A DNA stretch of 64,000 nucleotides from Vampirovibrio chlorellavorus (GCA_903866275.1 CAIPMU010000007.1:1-64000); one strand, 5' to 3'; counted from the stretch's first letter, positions 1 to 8,465 are shown. The notes: a model not told the origin generated them from the sequence alone. Made by a program: numbers and translations.

Positions 1-18
1 CTAGAACCCTTTGCAAAA

Positions 19-447
19 CTAGCGCAGTAGGATGCAAATAATGGCGACAGAGAGGAACGCATGGTAGATTTCAGGGTAATATTCCCAACGGGTCACCAGT
101 CTGCGAAAGCCGTCTAGCCAAGCGAAACCGCGCTCCACTTGCCACCTATTGTTAAAAATTGCTTGTGCCGATTCGGTCAATTTTCGTCGTTTTTGTCCAT
201 GGGGGGCGTTTTTACGGGGAATGGCACTTTGTATATGCCGCTGCCGTAAGGCATTCCTCAGCCATTGAGCATCATAGCCCCGATCTGCTGAAAGCTGACC
301 CGGTCTGGCGGGCAAACTGTCTACAGAGGGCAAAGCTGTCTTAAAGTCCGAATCATTGCCTGCAAAGACCAGTACCCCCAATGGCCGTCCCCGCTTGCCT
401 GTCATTAGGCTGCGCTTGGTGGTTTTGCCTCCGTGGGTTTGTCCCAC
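19..447 (-). CDS. IS5/IS427 transposase, C-terminal frame (orfB)
   Basis: Second frame of the transposase, about 142 aa from a GTG at 447. It is probably expressed mainly by -1 frameshifting from orfA, because the frame opens only just upstream of the A AAG GGG heptamer. It carries the second catalytic Asp (LSADRGYDAQWL) and the catalytic Glu in the segment VERGFAWLDGFRRL, typical of IS5 transposases. Together the two frames give a DDE enzyme of normal size that cuts and joins the IS ends. The GTG start is only a frame landmark and may not be used. Confidence 0.88.
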   Translation of the reverse strand: MGQTHGGKTTKRSLMTGKRGRPLGVLVFAGNDSDFKTALPSVDSLPARPGQLSADRGYDAQWLRNALRQRHIQSAIPRKNAPHGQKRRKLTESAQAIFNNRWQVERGFAWLDGFRRLVTRWEYYPEIYHAFLSVAIICILLR

Positions 448-797
448 ACATGCGCCCCCTTTTTAGCCTTCACAACCGAGGTATCCAAGGCCACTTGCGC
501 CAAATCTGCTTCTCGCGATTCTAGTAGAGCCTCAATGATTCGCTGCCAGACTCCATTCTCCTCCCAGCGCTTTAAGCGCCGCCAGCAGGTGGAATAATGC
601 ACCCCATATTCTTTGGGAATCGCAGGCCATTGGCAGCCCGTCTTTAATACATACAAAATCCCGTTAATCACTGAGCGGTCTTCACAGCGAGGACGCCCAT
701 TCATGTTGACTGGCGGTAAATAATCGCGAATCGCTTCCCATTGCTTATCGCTGAGCTCGATATACATTGCGCCATCCCTCCAACTTGATTGGATCAA
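405..797 (-). CDS. IS5/IS427 transposase, N-terminal frame (orfA)
   Basis: First frame of the transposase, 130 aa. It has the DUF4096-like N-terminal region of IS427 elements (LSDKQWEAIRDYLPP near residue 15, and a W-R-L-K-R-W helix) and the first catalytic Asp in the segment ALDTSVVKAKKG near residue 105. The frame ends at 405, after overlapping orfB by about 40 bases. In the overlap the minus strand reads A AAG GGG (plus positions 456-462), a standard -1 slippery heptamer in the correct frame. Ribosomes could therefore shift into orfB to make the full transposase. Confidence 0.88.
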   Translation of the reverse strand: MIQSSWRDGAMYIELSDKQWEAIRDYLPPVNMNGRPRCEDRSVINGILYVLKTGCQWPAIPKEYGVHYSTCWRRLKRWEENGVWQRIIEALLESREADLAQVALDTSVVKAKKGAHVWDKPTEAKPPSAA

Positions 798-838
798 TGA
801 CGTTCAACTTTTGCAAAGGGTCCTACGAATTGTGAGCT

Positions 839-871
839 ATTGGGACAAAAATGGGACAAGAGGAACCCTAT
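839..871. other. Short intergenic stretch between IS and tRNA terminator
   Basis: Contains a tandem TGGGACAA word (840-847 and 852-859) beside the insertion sequence and downstream of tRNA-Thr. No gene is present. It could be the remnant of an attachment site or of a gene end cut by the IS, but the sequence alone does not decide this. Confidence 0.25.
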
Positions 872-899
872 AAAAACAAAGAGCGGCCCGAAAGCCGCT
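872..899 (-). terminator. Rho-independent terminator after tRNA-Thr
   Basis: On the minus strand, AGCGGC-TTTCGG-GCCGCT forms a 6-bp GC hairpin followed by CTTTGTTTTT. It starts 8 bases beyond the encoded CCA end of the tRNA, so it fits as the end of the tRNA transcript. Confidence 0.75.
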
Positions 900-906
900 T
901 GATTAC

Positions 907-982
907 TGGAGCCGATGGCCGGAATCGAACCGGCGACCTACAGTTTACGAAACTGTTGCTCTACCGACTGAGCTACATCGGC
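907..982 (-). tRNA. tRNA-Thr (anticodon CGT)
   Basis: A 76-base cloverleaf on the minus strand. The acceptor stem is GCCGATG/CATCGGC, the D arm contains GCTCAGTCGGTAGAGC, the anticodon stem ACAGT/ACTGT encloses loop TTCGTAA with anticodon CGT (reads ACG, threonine), and the T arm is GCCGG-TTCGATT-CCGGC. The CCA end is encoded (plus 907-909 read TGG). A terminator hairpin follows. Confidence 0.95.
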
Positions 983-1069
983 ACCAGAATATAGTAACTG
1001 TTATACATTAAACTTAGCCATTCCCACAAGCCACCCCACCGCCGGACCTCACCCCGCCATGGCCAGTCA

Positions 1070-2809
1070 TTAGGGAGCCTGCACTGGAACGGTTGTAGCA
1101 GCCTGGGGCTGCGCTGGCAGATCAGCATTACACTGCCACTGGTTGGCATCAGGTCCGGTCAGGGGTGCGCGACAAGGTTGTGAGCCGAAAGAAAGACAAT
1201 GCACCTGCCAATAGCGTTTATCCGCGCCTTTGACCACAAACGTATTGCGGCAATCCAGCTGGGTATCATAATCCTTCACATCACCCATGTACCAAATGCG
1301 CGAATGCGTTTGCTGAAACACGCGAAACGCCCGCTGCACATCAGGCCGTTGGCGAACATCCTCGCCGGAGACAAAGAAATAAGGGCCTTCAATCCGCTGC
1401 ACCAGATGAAAGAGGTTGGTGCGCCGGGGATCCATCTGCACCTCGCTGGGCGTGAGGCCAAAACGGGCGGGATCGAGGTAGCGCATAATGCCCAGACCCA
1501 TATAGCCCGGCGAGATCAAAAAGCCATCGCCGGGCCGCTGCAGGGGGCGAATCTCTTGCACAATCTTCCGGAAATCAGCCTGTTGCTTGTTGGCGGGCAG
1601 CTCAATAAAGGTGAAATCCGCCCAAGCCTGAGCGGCCATGATGGCAAAGAGCAACAGCCACGCTGAGAGCTTGCCCTGACGCGTCTCAATCGCATCAATC
1701 CACACGGCCATGGCCAGCAACACCGGAAAGGCCACATAAAGGATGGCGCGACCATGCAACACATGCAAACCCAGCAACAGGGAAGCCGCAAACAGCAACA
1801 GCACCGGCACGCCCGTGATACAAATTAACAGCGGGATACTCTCAGGGAGCTTGTTTTTCAGGCTGCGAAAACCGTAATAGAGCAGGAATGTACCCACCCC
1901 GCCGTAGAACAACAGCCGATCCCACCGGGGAATTAGCGGCTGAAAGGCCTTGTCATCGCCCATCCAGAGCAACTGGGCGGGCATAAAGAACAGCCCCCCC
2001 CATGAGGGCGCATCATGGACGCCCGCGCCCATTTCTTTCATTTTGGAGGGATGCCAGGGTTGACTAATCGCCCAGAGCTGAGGCGCATCGCACAGGGCAA
2101 AGCCAACAGCCAGCCCAGCCCAAAGCTGCGGATGTCGCCGCAATTGCTGCGGGTGCCGCCACACCAAAAACACCGCCTGAGACAGGAGCAAAAACGGGGC
2201 GATCGATTGGGCGTACAAACAAAGTACCGACAGCAGGGCATAGGCCCAGTAATCGGGGGAGCGGACGGACAGGCGCTCCTGTCGGAGCAATCGCAAGAAA
2301 AAGACCCACGAAAACACCGCCGTGGCGTAAAAGAACGCGTGATGCGTGGCCAAATGGGTGTAATGCCAGACAAAGGGACAAAAAACACCCAAGAGCAAAG
2401 TATAAACCGACACCCGACAAGGGGCCTTGGCCAGCCGGGCGAGTAAATAGGTTCCCCACAGGCCCAACAGACCATATACAGTATAGAGCAGGCGCACGTT
2501 GAGATCGGTATCGCCAACCAGCCCCACCCAGACATGGGTGAGCAGATGCGCCGCCGGGGGATGAATGTCCCGACTATAGATCACCCGAATCAGATCCAGC
2601 ACGGGCAGCTTGGCCATGGCCAACTCGTTGCACTCGTCCCAGTCCAGCGAATAATCGGCCAGCCCCCACAGCCGTCCTAAAACGACCACGAGCACTACAA
2701 CCCACCAGCCACCATAGCGGAGCCAGAACGACTTCACTGGACCGGATGCGCCCTGATTGGAACTCTCCCCGGAGACACCTACCCCATCAGCGGGCTCTAT
2801 ACTGGCCAT
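1070..2809 (-). CDS. Membrane glycosyltransferase, GT39/ArnT-PMT-like
   Basis: A 579-aa multi-pass membrane protein of the PMT_2/ArnT superfamily. These enzymes use a lipid-linked sugar donor to modify lipids or proteins on the outer face of the inner membrane. After a short cytosolic N-terminus and a first membrane helix (about residues 33-50) comes the DWDE motif at 56-59, with RDIHPP at 80-85, matching the first periplasmic loop of this family, where the acidic pair is catalytic. About ten further hydrophobic helices run to residue ~400, followed by a soluble C-terminal domain. It stands alone on the minus strand. The substrate is unknown; LPS, teichoic-like polymers or pilin are possible, and the last would suit the pilin-like genes nearby, but this is inference. 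Confidence 0.8.
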   Translation of the reverse strand: MASIEPADGVGVSGESSNQGASGPVKSFWLRYGGWWVVVLVVVLGRLWGLADYSLDWDECNELAMAKLPVLDLIRVIYSRDIHPPAAHLLTHVWVGLVGDTDLNVRLLYTVYGLLGLWGTYLLARLAKAPCRVSVYTLLLGVFCPFVWHYTHLATHHAFFYATAVFSWVFFLRLLRQERLSVRSPDYWAYALLSVLCLYAQSIAPFLLLSQAVFLVWRHPQQLRRHPQLWAGLAVGFALCDAPQLWAISQPWHPSKMKEMGAGVHDAPSWGGLFFMPAQLLWMGDDKAFQPLIPRWDRLLFYGGVGTFLLYYGFRSLKNKLPESIPLLICITGVPVLLLFAASLLLGLHVLHGRAILYVAFPVLLAMAVWIDAIETRQGKLSAWLLLFAIMAAQAWADFTFIELPANKQQADFRKIVQEIRPLQRPGDGFLISPGYMGLGIMRYLDPARFGLTPSEVQMDPRRTNLFHLVQRIEGPYFFVSGEDVRQRPDVQRAFRVFQQTHSRIWYMGDVKDYDTQLDCRNTFVVKGADKRYWQVHCLSFGSQPCRAPLTGPDANQWQCNADLPAQPQAATTVPVQAP

Positions 2810-3003
2810 CTCAGAGGGCTTCCCCGATGACGCACACTAATGGCTTGGATTGACTCACACGCACAACGCTCACTCATGCTTCACTGCTAGTGGCATTATA
2901 CCGATTTCTGAAGCGCCGTGGGGGCAAGGCCAATTTTACATTCACATACTAAACCCTAAAAAACAGTTGAAGCCCGGCTCCGGTTTGGGTAAGGTGAAAC
3001 CCC

Positions 3004-4044
3004 ATGACCAACTTGCTCACTCACTCAGCCCCACCGGACAACAACCCGACGCTTTCGCCCCGCTGCCCCAATGCCCCGGTGCCGGAGGCCTTAAAACCGA
3101 TGCTAGCCGCTTTGCCGCAACGTCGGTTTTTCAAACTGATTGGCGGAGGCAGTCTGACCGAGGCCGACAAAATCGCCTCGCTGGCCAAGGCGTATGCGCT
3201 GGGCGGGGCGGATTGCATTGACATTGCCCCAAACCTGGCCGTGATTGAGGCAGTGGATACCGCCTTAAACACCATCCCCGGCCCGCGCCCGGTGTTGATG
3301 ATCAGCTTGCCGCTGGACCCTGACCCGCATTTTCGCAAGATTGAACTGGCCGAGCCGGACTGCATTCGTTGCGGGCTGTGCCTCCCCGAGTGCCCCACGG
3401 AAGCCATCATGCTGCCGGACGCGCTGAATATTTCTCAGGCGCTCTGTTACGGCTGTGGACGCTGCGTGCCAGTCTGCCCCACGGATGCCCTCAGCCTGCT
3501 GCCCTTTCAGGTGGATAGCCAAATTGAAGCCGCCTTGAGCCATCCCGCCGTGCAAGCCCTGGAGATTCACAGTCACTACTGCGATCCGGGCATGCTAGCC
3601 ACCTTCCTCGATCGGTGGCAAGCCTTGTTGCACGATAAACTGATCGCCCTGTGCTTCCGACCGGAAGCCATTCCGGTGCCGCAACTGCTGGATTTTTGCC
3701 GCACCGCGCAAGCCCAAAGCGCCCTACCCATTCTGTTGCAAATTGATGGCGCCCCGATGTCCGGCACCGAAGACCCAGAAGCCTCTCGGCCGGCGCTAGA
3801 AGCCGCCGTCTGGATGGCCAAACAGCTGGCATCGCATGGGGGAAATTTCCCGATTACCATTTCCGGGGGGATCAATACCCACACCGCCCAATGGCTAAGC
3901 GAGACGCGCTATGACTTTATCGCAGGGGTTGGCATGGGTACCATGGCCCGAAAGGCCATCTGGAATCTACCGAAAAGCACCGCAGCAGAGGCCGCCAAAC
4001 AAATAATAGGCCTGTTCAAAACAAAGTCATCTGGTTTAAGGTGA
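3004..4044 (+). CDS. ldpA: LdpA-like iron-sulfur protein
   Basis: A 346-aa soluble protein resembling cyanobacterial LdpA, a redox-sensing Fe-S protein that modulates circadian period in Synechococcus. An N-terminal TIM-barrel-like part begins with PQRRFFKLIGGGSLTEADKI near residues 39-57. Two [4Fe-4S] sites follow: CIRCGLCLPECP at 120-131 and CYGCGRCVPVCP at 148-159. A second barrel half ends with a FPITISGGINTHTAQWL stretch. Length and architecture match LdpA. It is a single gene with start ATG at 3004 after GGTAAGGTG. No Kai clock genes are visible here, so the role in this organism is more likely general redox sensing. The family assignment is by motif and layout. Confidence 0.82.
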   Translation: MTNLLTHSAPPDNNPTLSPRCPNAPVPEALKPMLAALPQRRFFKLIGGGSLTEADKIASLAKAYALGGADCIDIAPNLAVIEAVDTALNTIPGPRPVLMISLPLDPDPHFRKIELAEPDCIRCGLCLPECPTEAIMLPDALNISQALCYGCGRCVPVCPTDALSLLPFQVDSQIEAALSHPAVQALEIHSHYCDPGMLATFLDRWQALLHDKLIALCFRPEAIPVPQLLDFCRTAQAQSALPILLQIDGAPMSGTEDPEASRPALEAAVWMAKQLASHGGNFPITISGGINTHTAQWLSETRYDFIAGVGMGTMARKAIWNLPKSTAAEAAKQIIGLFKTKSSGLR

Positions 4045-4067
4045 GGCCACCCGTTGAATGAAGCATT

Positions 4068-4736
4068 CTACCAGCTAAACCAAGGTGATAAACATAATGC
4101 ACAAGGTCCACGAGAGCCATTACTGGAAGTAGTGTTGTTATCAATAATATCTCTGCTGGTCACGCGGCCGTTGTAGTAGATGAATATTGCCATACTTTTT
4201 CCAGGTCCATTTGTTGTGCCATCGGTGACTTTCCCATCAGGGTCAATAAAATAATAAATGGCATTTGTTGACGCAGTTCCACTAAAAGTGTATTGAGCCA
4301 AAAAAATAACAGCACCATCATGCATCCTCACACAAGGCTCAGCATTACTACAAGTCAGGGTTGGTGGAGTGGTTGCATTAATTTGATGATCAATCAATGA
4401 AGAAGTATCCAGCGCAACATAATTCAGGTAAGGCAATAAATCTAGTGGCTTGGTATTACTCGTGACTGTACCCGCAGTTAAAGCGGACTGATAGGCGCTC
4501 GACATCGCAGCTATCGCTTCTTTGGCAGCCGCATTGTACTGCTGATTTTGCTGAGCAACCATAAGCTTCGGGACGGTAAAAGTTGCAATCACGCCCAGAA
4601 TGGCGATGCAAATCAGCAATTCAGCCAAAGTAAAACCGGTGGCGGTTCTCTGGTGGCACAGCTTGGGCAACCAACCCAGCCATTTGATCGCCAGCGCTTG
4701 CACAACCGGCGATGGTTTCAAAAGCAAAGGCAGCAT
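4068..4736 (-). CDS. Type IV pilin-like protein, paralogue 1
   Basis: A 222-aa prepilin with the type III signal GFTLAELLICIAILGVIATF: cleavage after G, Glu at +5, then a hydrophobic helix. The ~34-residue leader resembles that of paralogue 2 (LKPSP, LGWLP and CH blocks). The mature part has a Cys pair in TCSNAEPCVRMHDG, a VTDGTTNGPGK block and the C-terminal end PWFSW, shared with paralogues 2-4. I chose ATG 4736 rather than GTG 4823, because 4823 lies at or upstream of the expected start of transcription from the sigma-28-like promoter at 4828-4854. The product is expected in the inner membrane, as a pilus or pseudopilus subunit. No pilus assembly genes are in the window. Confidence 0.82.
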   Translation of the reverse strand: MLPLLLKPSPVVQALAIKWLGWLPKLCHQRTATGFTLAELLICIAILGVIATFTVPKLMVAQQNQQYNAAAKEAIAAMSSAYQSALTAGTVTSNTKPLDLLPYLNYVALDTSSLIDHQINATTPPTLTCSNAEPCVRMHDGAVIFLAQYTFSGTASTNAIYYFIDPDGKVTDGTTNGPGKSMAIFIYYNGRVTSRDIIDNNTTSSNGSRGPCALCLSPWFSW

Positions 4737-4827
4737 ACACGCCCAAAAGAGACGAAACTCAAACGCTCGATTTTGCAAACCGGTCCGCACGCTCAAAGCC
4801 CTTACTCTAATTCCCGCTACCACTCTA

Positions 4828-4854
4828 TTATCGAACGGTTGTTTAAATACTTTA
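4828..4854 (-). promoter_or_regulatory. Sigma-28 (FliA)-type promoter for pilin-like gene 1
   Basis: On the minus strand: TAAAGTAT (4854-4847), 11 bases, TTCGATAA (4835-4828). The enterobacterial sigma-28 consensus is TAAAGTTT-N11-GCCGATAA. Nearly the same sequence occurs upstream of pilin-like gene 3 and related ones before genes 2 and 4. Confidence 0.7.
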
Positions 4855-5259
4855 TGGGGGGGTAAATCCGATACATTTCGTTACAAACCAGACCCCCATC
4901 GCCAGCCTTCATTGCTTACCGAGAATGATGCCCTTGTAAACCAAGCACTAAAAGCCCTCATTATGCTGGCAGATACCCTGTCCTTCGTTTGAAATCAAAC
5001 GGTATGCGCCTGAAAACCAACCCAATTGGTTTAAAACAGCCCAAATTTGGGCATAAAGCTTGCACCGGACTATTTTAATGAGTCCCAGCGTACCCACGTT
5101 TGCCACGCAGCACCAGCCAACAATCGCCTTGATAGAATGCGTTACAAAATACGGTATAATGTGAACCAAGAGGGATTTAGTGACTGACATTCAAAATTGA
5201 GATAGACACAGGTTGATCCGTATCGTATTAACCAAGAGGGAAGTGCTCTGAAAAAGACT
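4855..5259. other. Intergenic region between pilin-like gene 1 and R3H ATPase
   Basis: No credible gene is seen in about 400 bases between two divergent genes. A TATAAT hexamer at 5155-5160 may be the -10 box for the downstream ATPase gene, but the best TTGATA match (5129-5134) is 20 bases away, which is long. A C7 run on the minus strand lies just upstream of the sigma-28-like promoter. Confidence 0.4.
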
Positions 5260-6957
5260 GTGCCAGCGGCCTCCGGCCACACGTTTGTTAATTCAGTTCC
5301 AAAGCATTCCAAGTTAGATTTTCGCCCGGTGTTAATTGAGGGAAAGACCATAGCCACCGATCTCCAGCTACTCATCGACATTCTGCCCGAGCGGTTGCGC
5401 CGCGCGTTGCACGCAGTCGATCTGGATGACCTGATTGAAATTGTCATGGACTTGGGCCGTGTGCCCGAAGCTCGCTTCTCCGAAGGCAATATTCTGGAAC
5501 TGGGCGAACAACAAGTCACGCTGGAAGAAATTCACCATGTGGTCAAACACATGGGCTACTTCACCAGCGACAACCGCGCGGGCATCCCGCGTACCCTGCA
5601 CCGCATCAGCGCCATGCGAAACCGTCAAGGCGATATTGTGGGCCTGACTTGTCGGGTGGGCAAAGTGGTCACGGGCACCGTTGACCCCATTAAAGATATT
5701 ATTCTCTCCGGTAAGAGCGTATTGCTTTTAGGCCGTCCCGGCGTGGGCAAAACCTCTCGCCTGCGGGAAATCGCCAAGCTACTGTCCTCGGAAGAAGGCC
5801 AAAAGCGGGTGGTCATTGTAGACACCTCCAACGAAATCGCTGGAGACGGGGATATTCCCCATCCCGCGGTGGGTCGCGCCCGACGCATACAGGTGCAGCA
5901 GCGCGAACGCCAGAAAGAAACCATGATTGAAGCGGTGCAAAACCACACGCCCGAAGTGATCATCGTGGATGAAATCGGCACAGAAGACGAGGCGCTCGCC
6001 TCACGCACCATTGCTGAACGTGGCGTGATTCTGATTGCCACCGCCCACGGCCATACCTTGGAAAACCTGATTAAAAACCCCATGCTTTCAGATCTGGTGG
6101 GCGGTATTCAAACCGTGACGCTGGGCGATGACGAGGCGCGTCGGCGGGCTTCGCAAAAAACCATTCAGGAGCGGGCCAAAAAACCCACCTTCGACATTTG
6201 TATCGAAATCCGGGATCGCTATACTTTAGCGGTCTACCCGGATGTGGCCGAGGCCGTGGATCACCTGCTGCGCGGCTGGACACTCTTCCCGGAAATTCGC
6301 AAGGTGGACAGCGCCACCGGCACCACCAAGGTGCTGAAAACCGAATTTGAAGTGATGCCCGGTCATATCATGGAGACCGAACCGGAAAACTTCGCCCCGC
6401 CCAACAGCTACGCCGATCATCCCCGCGATGACGCGCCCTTGCCAGTGGGCCAGGAGGAGTTTCGGGTCTTCCTTTACGGGGTCAGCAAATCCTATCTCGA
6501 TCGCATTCTGGAACGACTGAACCTGCACAACATCCGCATTAGCAAGAACGTGTATGATGCCAACGCCGTCATCGCCATCAAGGCCAACGCCCGTCCGGGA
6601 TCGAAAATCCTGAAACTGGCCGAGGATTACGAAGTGCCGGTATTCTACGCCAAAACCAACACCATGCCCCAAATTCAACGGGCCTTGCGGGAAGCGCTCG
6701 ATGCGGACGCCGGTGCCTTTGCCGGACAAATGCGCCACACCCCGTTTGAAGACGAGATGGAGCAGGCCCTGCGGGAAGCCCAAGAGGCCATCGACGTAGC
6801 GCAAGGCGAAAGCATTGCGGTGGAACTGGCCCCCCGGCGGTCTTACATTCGCCGGGTGCAGCACGAGCTGGTAGAAAAATACGGCCTGACCAGCGTAAGC
6901 ATTGGCGATGAACCCAACCGCCGCCTCAAAGTGCTCCCGGTGAACGCGCCAGAATAA
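5260..6957 (+). CDS. R3H domain AAA ATPase (Ycf45-type)
   Basis: A 565-aa protein of the Ycf45/R3H-ATPase family, common in Cyanobacteria and plastids. It has an N-terminal SpoIIIAA-like region, Walker A GRPGVGKTS at 158-166 and Walker B VIIVDEIG at 233-240. A middle/C-terminal section is followed by an R3H domain (RRSYIRRVQHELVEKYGL, about 530-547) that binds single-stranded nucleic acid. A role in RNA or DNA handling is likely; the exact function is not known for the family. Translation is drawn from GTG 5260, as no ATG lies upstream in frame; an AAGAGGGAAG stretch about 20 bases upstream is distant for a ribosome-binding site. A strong terminator follows at 6976. Confidence 0.85.
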   Translation: MPAASGHTFVNSVPKHSKLDFRPVLIEGKTIATDLQLLIDILPERLRRALHAVDLDDLIEIVMDLGRVPEARFSEGNILELGEQQVTLEEIHHVVKHMGYFTSDNRAGIPRTLHRISAMRNRQGDIVGLTCRVGKVVTGTVDPIKDIILSGKSVLLLGRPGVGKTSRLREIAKLLSSEEGQKRVVIVDTSNEIAGDGDIPHPAVGRARRIQVQQRERQKETMIEAVQNHTPEVIIVDEIGTEDEALASRTIAERGVILIATAHGHTLENLIKNPMLSDLVGGIQTVTLGDDEARRRASQKTIQERAKKPTFDICIEIRDRYTLAVYPDVAEAVDHLLRGWTLFPEIRKVDSATGTTKVLKTEFEVMPGHIMETEPENFAPPNSYADHPRDDAPLPVGQEEFRVFLYGVSKSYLDRILERLNLHNIRISKNVYDANAVIAIKANARPGSKILKLAEDYEVPVFYAKTNTMPQIQRALREALDADAGAFAGQMRHTPFEDEMEQALREAQEAIDVAQGESIAVELAPRRSYIRRVQHELVEKYGLTSVSIGDEPNRRLKVLPVNAPE

Positions 6958-6975
6958 ACCATTTTATCATTGGAG

Positions 6976-7017
6976 AGCCTCCAGTCAGGGTGATTAGACC
7001 TGGTTGGAGGCTTTTTC
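6976..7017 (+). terminator. Rho-independent terminator after R3H ATPase gene
   Basis: AGCCTCCA (6976-6983) pairs with TGGAGGCT (7005-7012), then TTTTTC. It begins 19 bases after the stop codon of the upstream gene. Confidence 0.85.
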
Positions 7018-7329
7018 ATGTTCTGACATCCTGCTGAAAGTTAAAACGCTACTCCCTGAAGCCTTTAAGCGGTTCGGAAAACTCTTATTTGGAAGCGTGC
7101 AGTCCCGGCAAGAAGCAGGGGTTTCACTCTCCACAGAAAACAATTCAAAACCTGAGGCCAATCCTCAACGGTTTTCCTTTCATCGACAACCCATTGTCCA
7201 ACCACCCCAAAGCATCTCAGACAATGCCTGCCATCACCCTGATCCCCAGTTGCCCCCGCTGGCCGATTTGTGTTTAGTAGATACATGATTATGCGAGCTG
7301 CACACTTGCCCCTTCAAAAGGCCAGTGCA
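7018..7329. other. Intergenic region upstream of mscL
   Basis: About 310 bases with no protein that I can support; the open frames here have no family resemblance and no ribosome-binding sites. I see no clear RNA structure. Confidence 0.4.
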
Positions 7330-7785
7330 ATGAATGGAGTCTGGATGAGTCTGCTGCAAGAGTTTAAAGAATTTGCCATCAAAGGCAACGCCGTCGAACT
7401 GGCGGTGGGCGTAGTCGTGGGCGGCGCCTTCAGCAAAATTGTCTGCGCCATTGTAGAGAACTTAATCATGCCCCTGATCAGCCTTTTTACGGGCGGCGTC
7501 AACTTTACCTCGCTCAGCATCAAACTGGCCAATCCTGTGGCCCTGGCGGGGCTACCCAGCCCGGAGCCTGCCACCTTTGCCTACGGCAAGTTCATTCAGG
7601 CCACCGTGGATTTCTTTGTGGTGGCACTGGTGCTCTTCCTGATTGTGAAAGCCCTGAACAAGCTCAAGAAAGCAGAAGCCGCACCCCCTACCACCCCCTC
7701 CACCGAGCAAGTCCTGCTCACCGAGATCCGGGACTTGCTATTACAACGGCAAGGCGCTGCCGCGTCACCCGGTTCTCGCAATTGA
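7330..7785 (+). CDS. mscL: Large-conductance mechanosensitive channel MscL
   Basis: A 151-aa inner-membrane channel that opens under membrane tension to release solutes during osmotic downshock. The N-terminal amphipathic helix and pore helix show the family pattern: LLQEFKEFAIKGNAVELAVG, then VVVGGAFSKIV. A periplasmic loop and a second membrane helix (FIQATVDFFVVALVLFLIV) follow, with a charged cytosolic C-terminal helix. ATG 7330 is placed 8 bases after AAAAGG; ATG 7345, after GGAG, is an equally possible start five residues later. The length is slightly above the usual 130-140 aa. It is followed 47 bases later by tmk. Confidence 0.95.
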   Translation: MNGVWMSLLQEFKEFAIKGNAVELAVGVVVGGAFSKIVCAIVENLIMPLISLFTGGVNFTSLSIKLANPVALAGLPSPEPATFAYGKFIQATVDFFVVALVLFLIVKALNKLKKAEAAPPTTPSTEQVLLTEIRDLLLQRQGAAASPGSRN

Positions 7786-7832
7786 CCTGACCCGACGACT
7801 CTCAGAAACCGTTTTTTCATAGGAACAGACTC

Positions 7833-8465
7833 ATGTCATCCACCTCCCCCGGTTTATTCATCACCTTTGAAGGCATTGACGGCTCCGGCAAATCCACCCA
7901 GATGGCCCTCTGCGCCGAAGCGTTGCAAGCCGCCGGATACTCGGTGATTAGCACCCGTAACCCTGGCGGCACCGACTTTGGACTGGAACTGCGGCAGATC
8001 CTGCTGCACTCCAAAGGGGCCGTTTTCCCGATGAGTGAACTCTTGCTGTTTATTGCCGATCGGGCGCAACACATGGATGAAGTGGTGTTTCCCGCCTTAC
8101 AAGTTGGGCAAATCGTCCTCTGCGACCGGCACATCGATTCCACGCTAGCCTATCAGGGCTACGGCCGAGGCTTGCCCCTGAGCACCATTCAGGACTTAAA
8201 CACCATTGCCCTGCAAGGCCATCCGCCAGATCTGACCCTGCTCTTTGACGGGGAACCCGAGCACCTGGCCCAACGCGTGAATCGTCGCGGGCCAGCGGAT
8301 CGCATGGAAGGGGAGAAAGCTGAGTTTCATCAGCGGGTGCGCGAGGGTTTTTTGGCCGTGGCGAAAGAGAATACTGAAAGAGTGCGGGTGTTGAATGCAT
8401 TGGATTCGATGGAAGCATTGCATGTGCAAGTGATGCGGATTGTTTTAGCGTTATTGAATGAGTGA
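7833..8465 (+). CDS. tmk: Thymidylate kinase
   Basis: A 210-aa dTMP kinase (dTMP + ATP to dTDP + ADP) for DNA precursor supply. P-loop FEGIDGSGKST lies near residues 12-22, the DRHIDSTLAYQGYGRGL segment contains the DRx(Y)xSS-type region, and a LID-like RRGPADRMEG segment follows near 150. ATG 7833 has AGGAACAGACTC upstream. The length is normal. It is convergent with the CDF-CorC fusion gene, with only 37 bases between the stops. Confidence 0.95.
   Translation: MSSTSPGLFITFEGIDGSGKSTQMALCAEALQAAGYSVISTRNPGGTDFGLELRQILLHSKGAVFPMSELLLFIADRAQHMDEVVFPALQVGQIVLCDRHIDSTLAYQGYGRGLPLSTIQDLNTIALQGHPPDLTLLFDGEPEHLAQRVNRRGPADRMEGEKAEFHQRVREGFLAVAKENTERVRVLNALDSMEALHVQVMRIVLALLNE

Larger units (their letters stand above)
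4..823 (-). mobile_element. IS5-family (IS427-type) insertion sequence, complete
   Basis: A complete insertion sequence of about 820 bases. The ends are imperfect inverted repeats: GAACCCTTTGCAAAA reading in from base 4 and GGACCCTTTGCAAAA reading in from base 823 on the other strand. A TA dinucleotide flanks each side (2-3 and 824-825), consistent with a short target duplication. Inside are two overlapping minus-strand reading frames that together make a DDE transposase. Size, frame structure and protein motifs fit the IS427 group of IS5. No disruption is visible, so it may be active. Confidence 0.9.

Noticed and set aside
840-862. Integrase-end remnant in the sequence downstream of tRNA-Thr
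   Set aside because: The short frame reading CPIFVPIAHNS before a TAG is too short to support an integrase gene.
4736-4823. GTG start of pilin-like gene 1 at 4823
   Set aside because: It lies at or before the expected transcription start of the sigma-28-type promoter at 4828-4854; the ATG at 4736 is more likely.
5129-5160. Standard sigma-70 promoter before the R3H ATPase gene
   Set aside because: TTGATA and TATAAT are separated by 20 bases, too long for a confident call; only noted as a possible -10.
7004-7288. Open frames between the R3H ATPase and mscL
   Set aside because: They overlap the terminator or have no start signals and no resemblance to known proteins.
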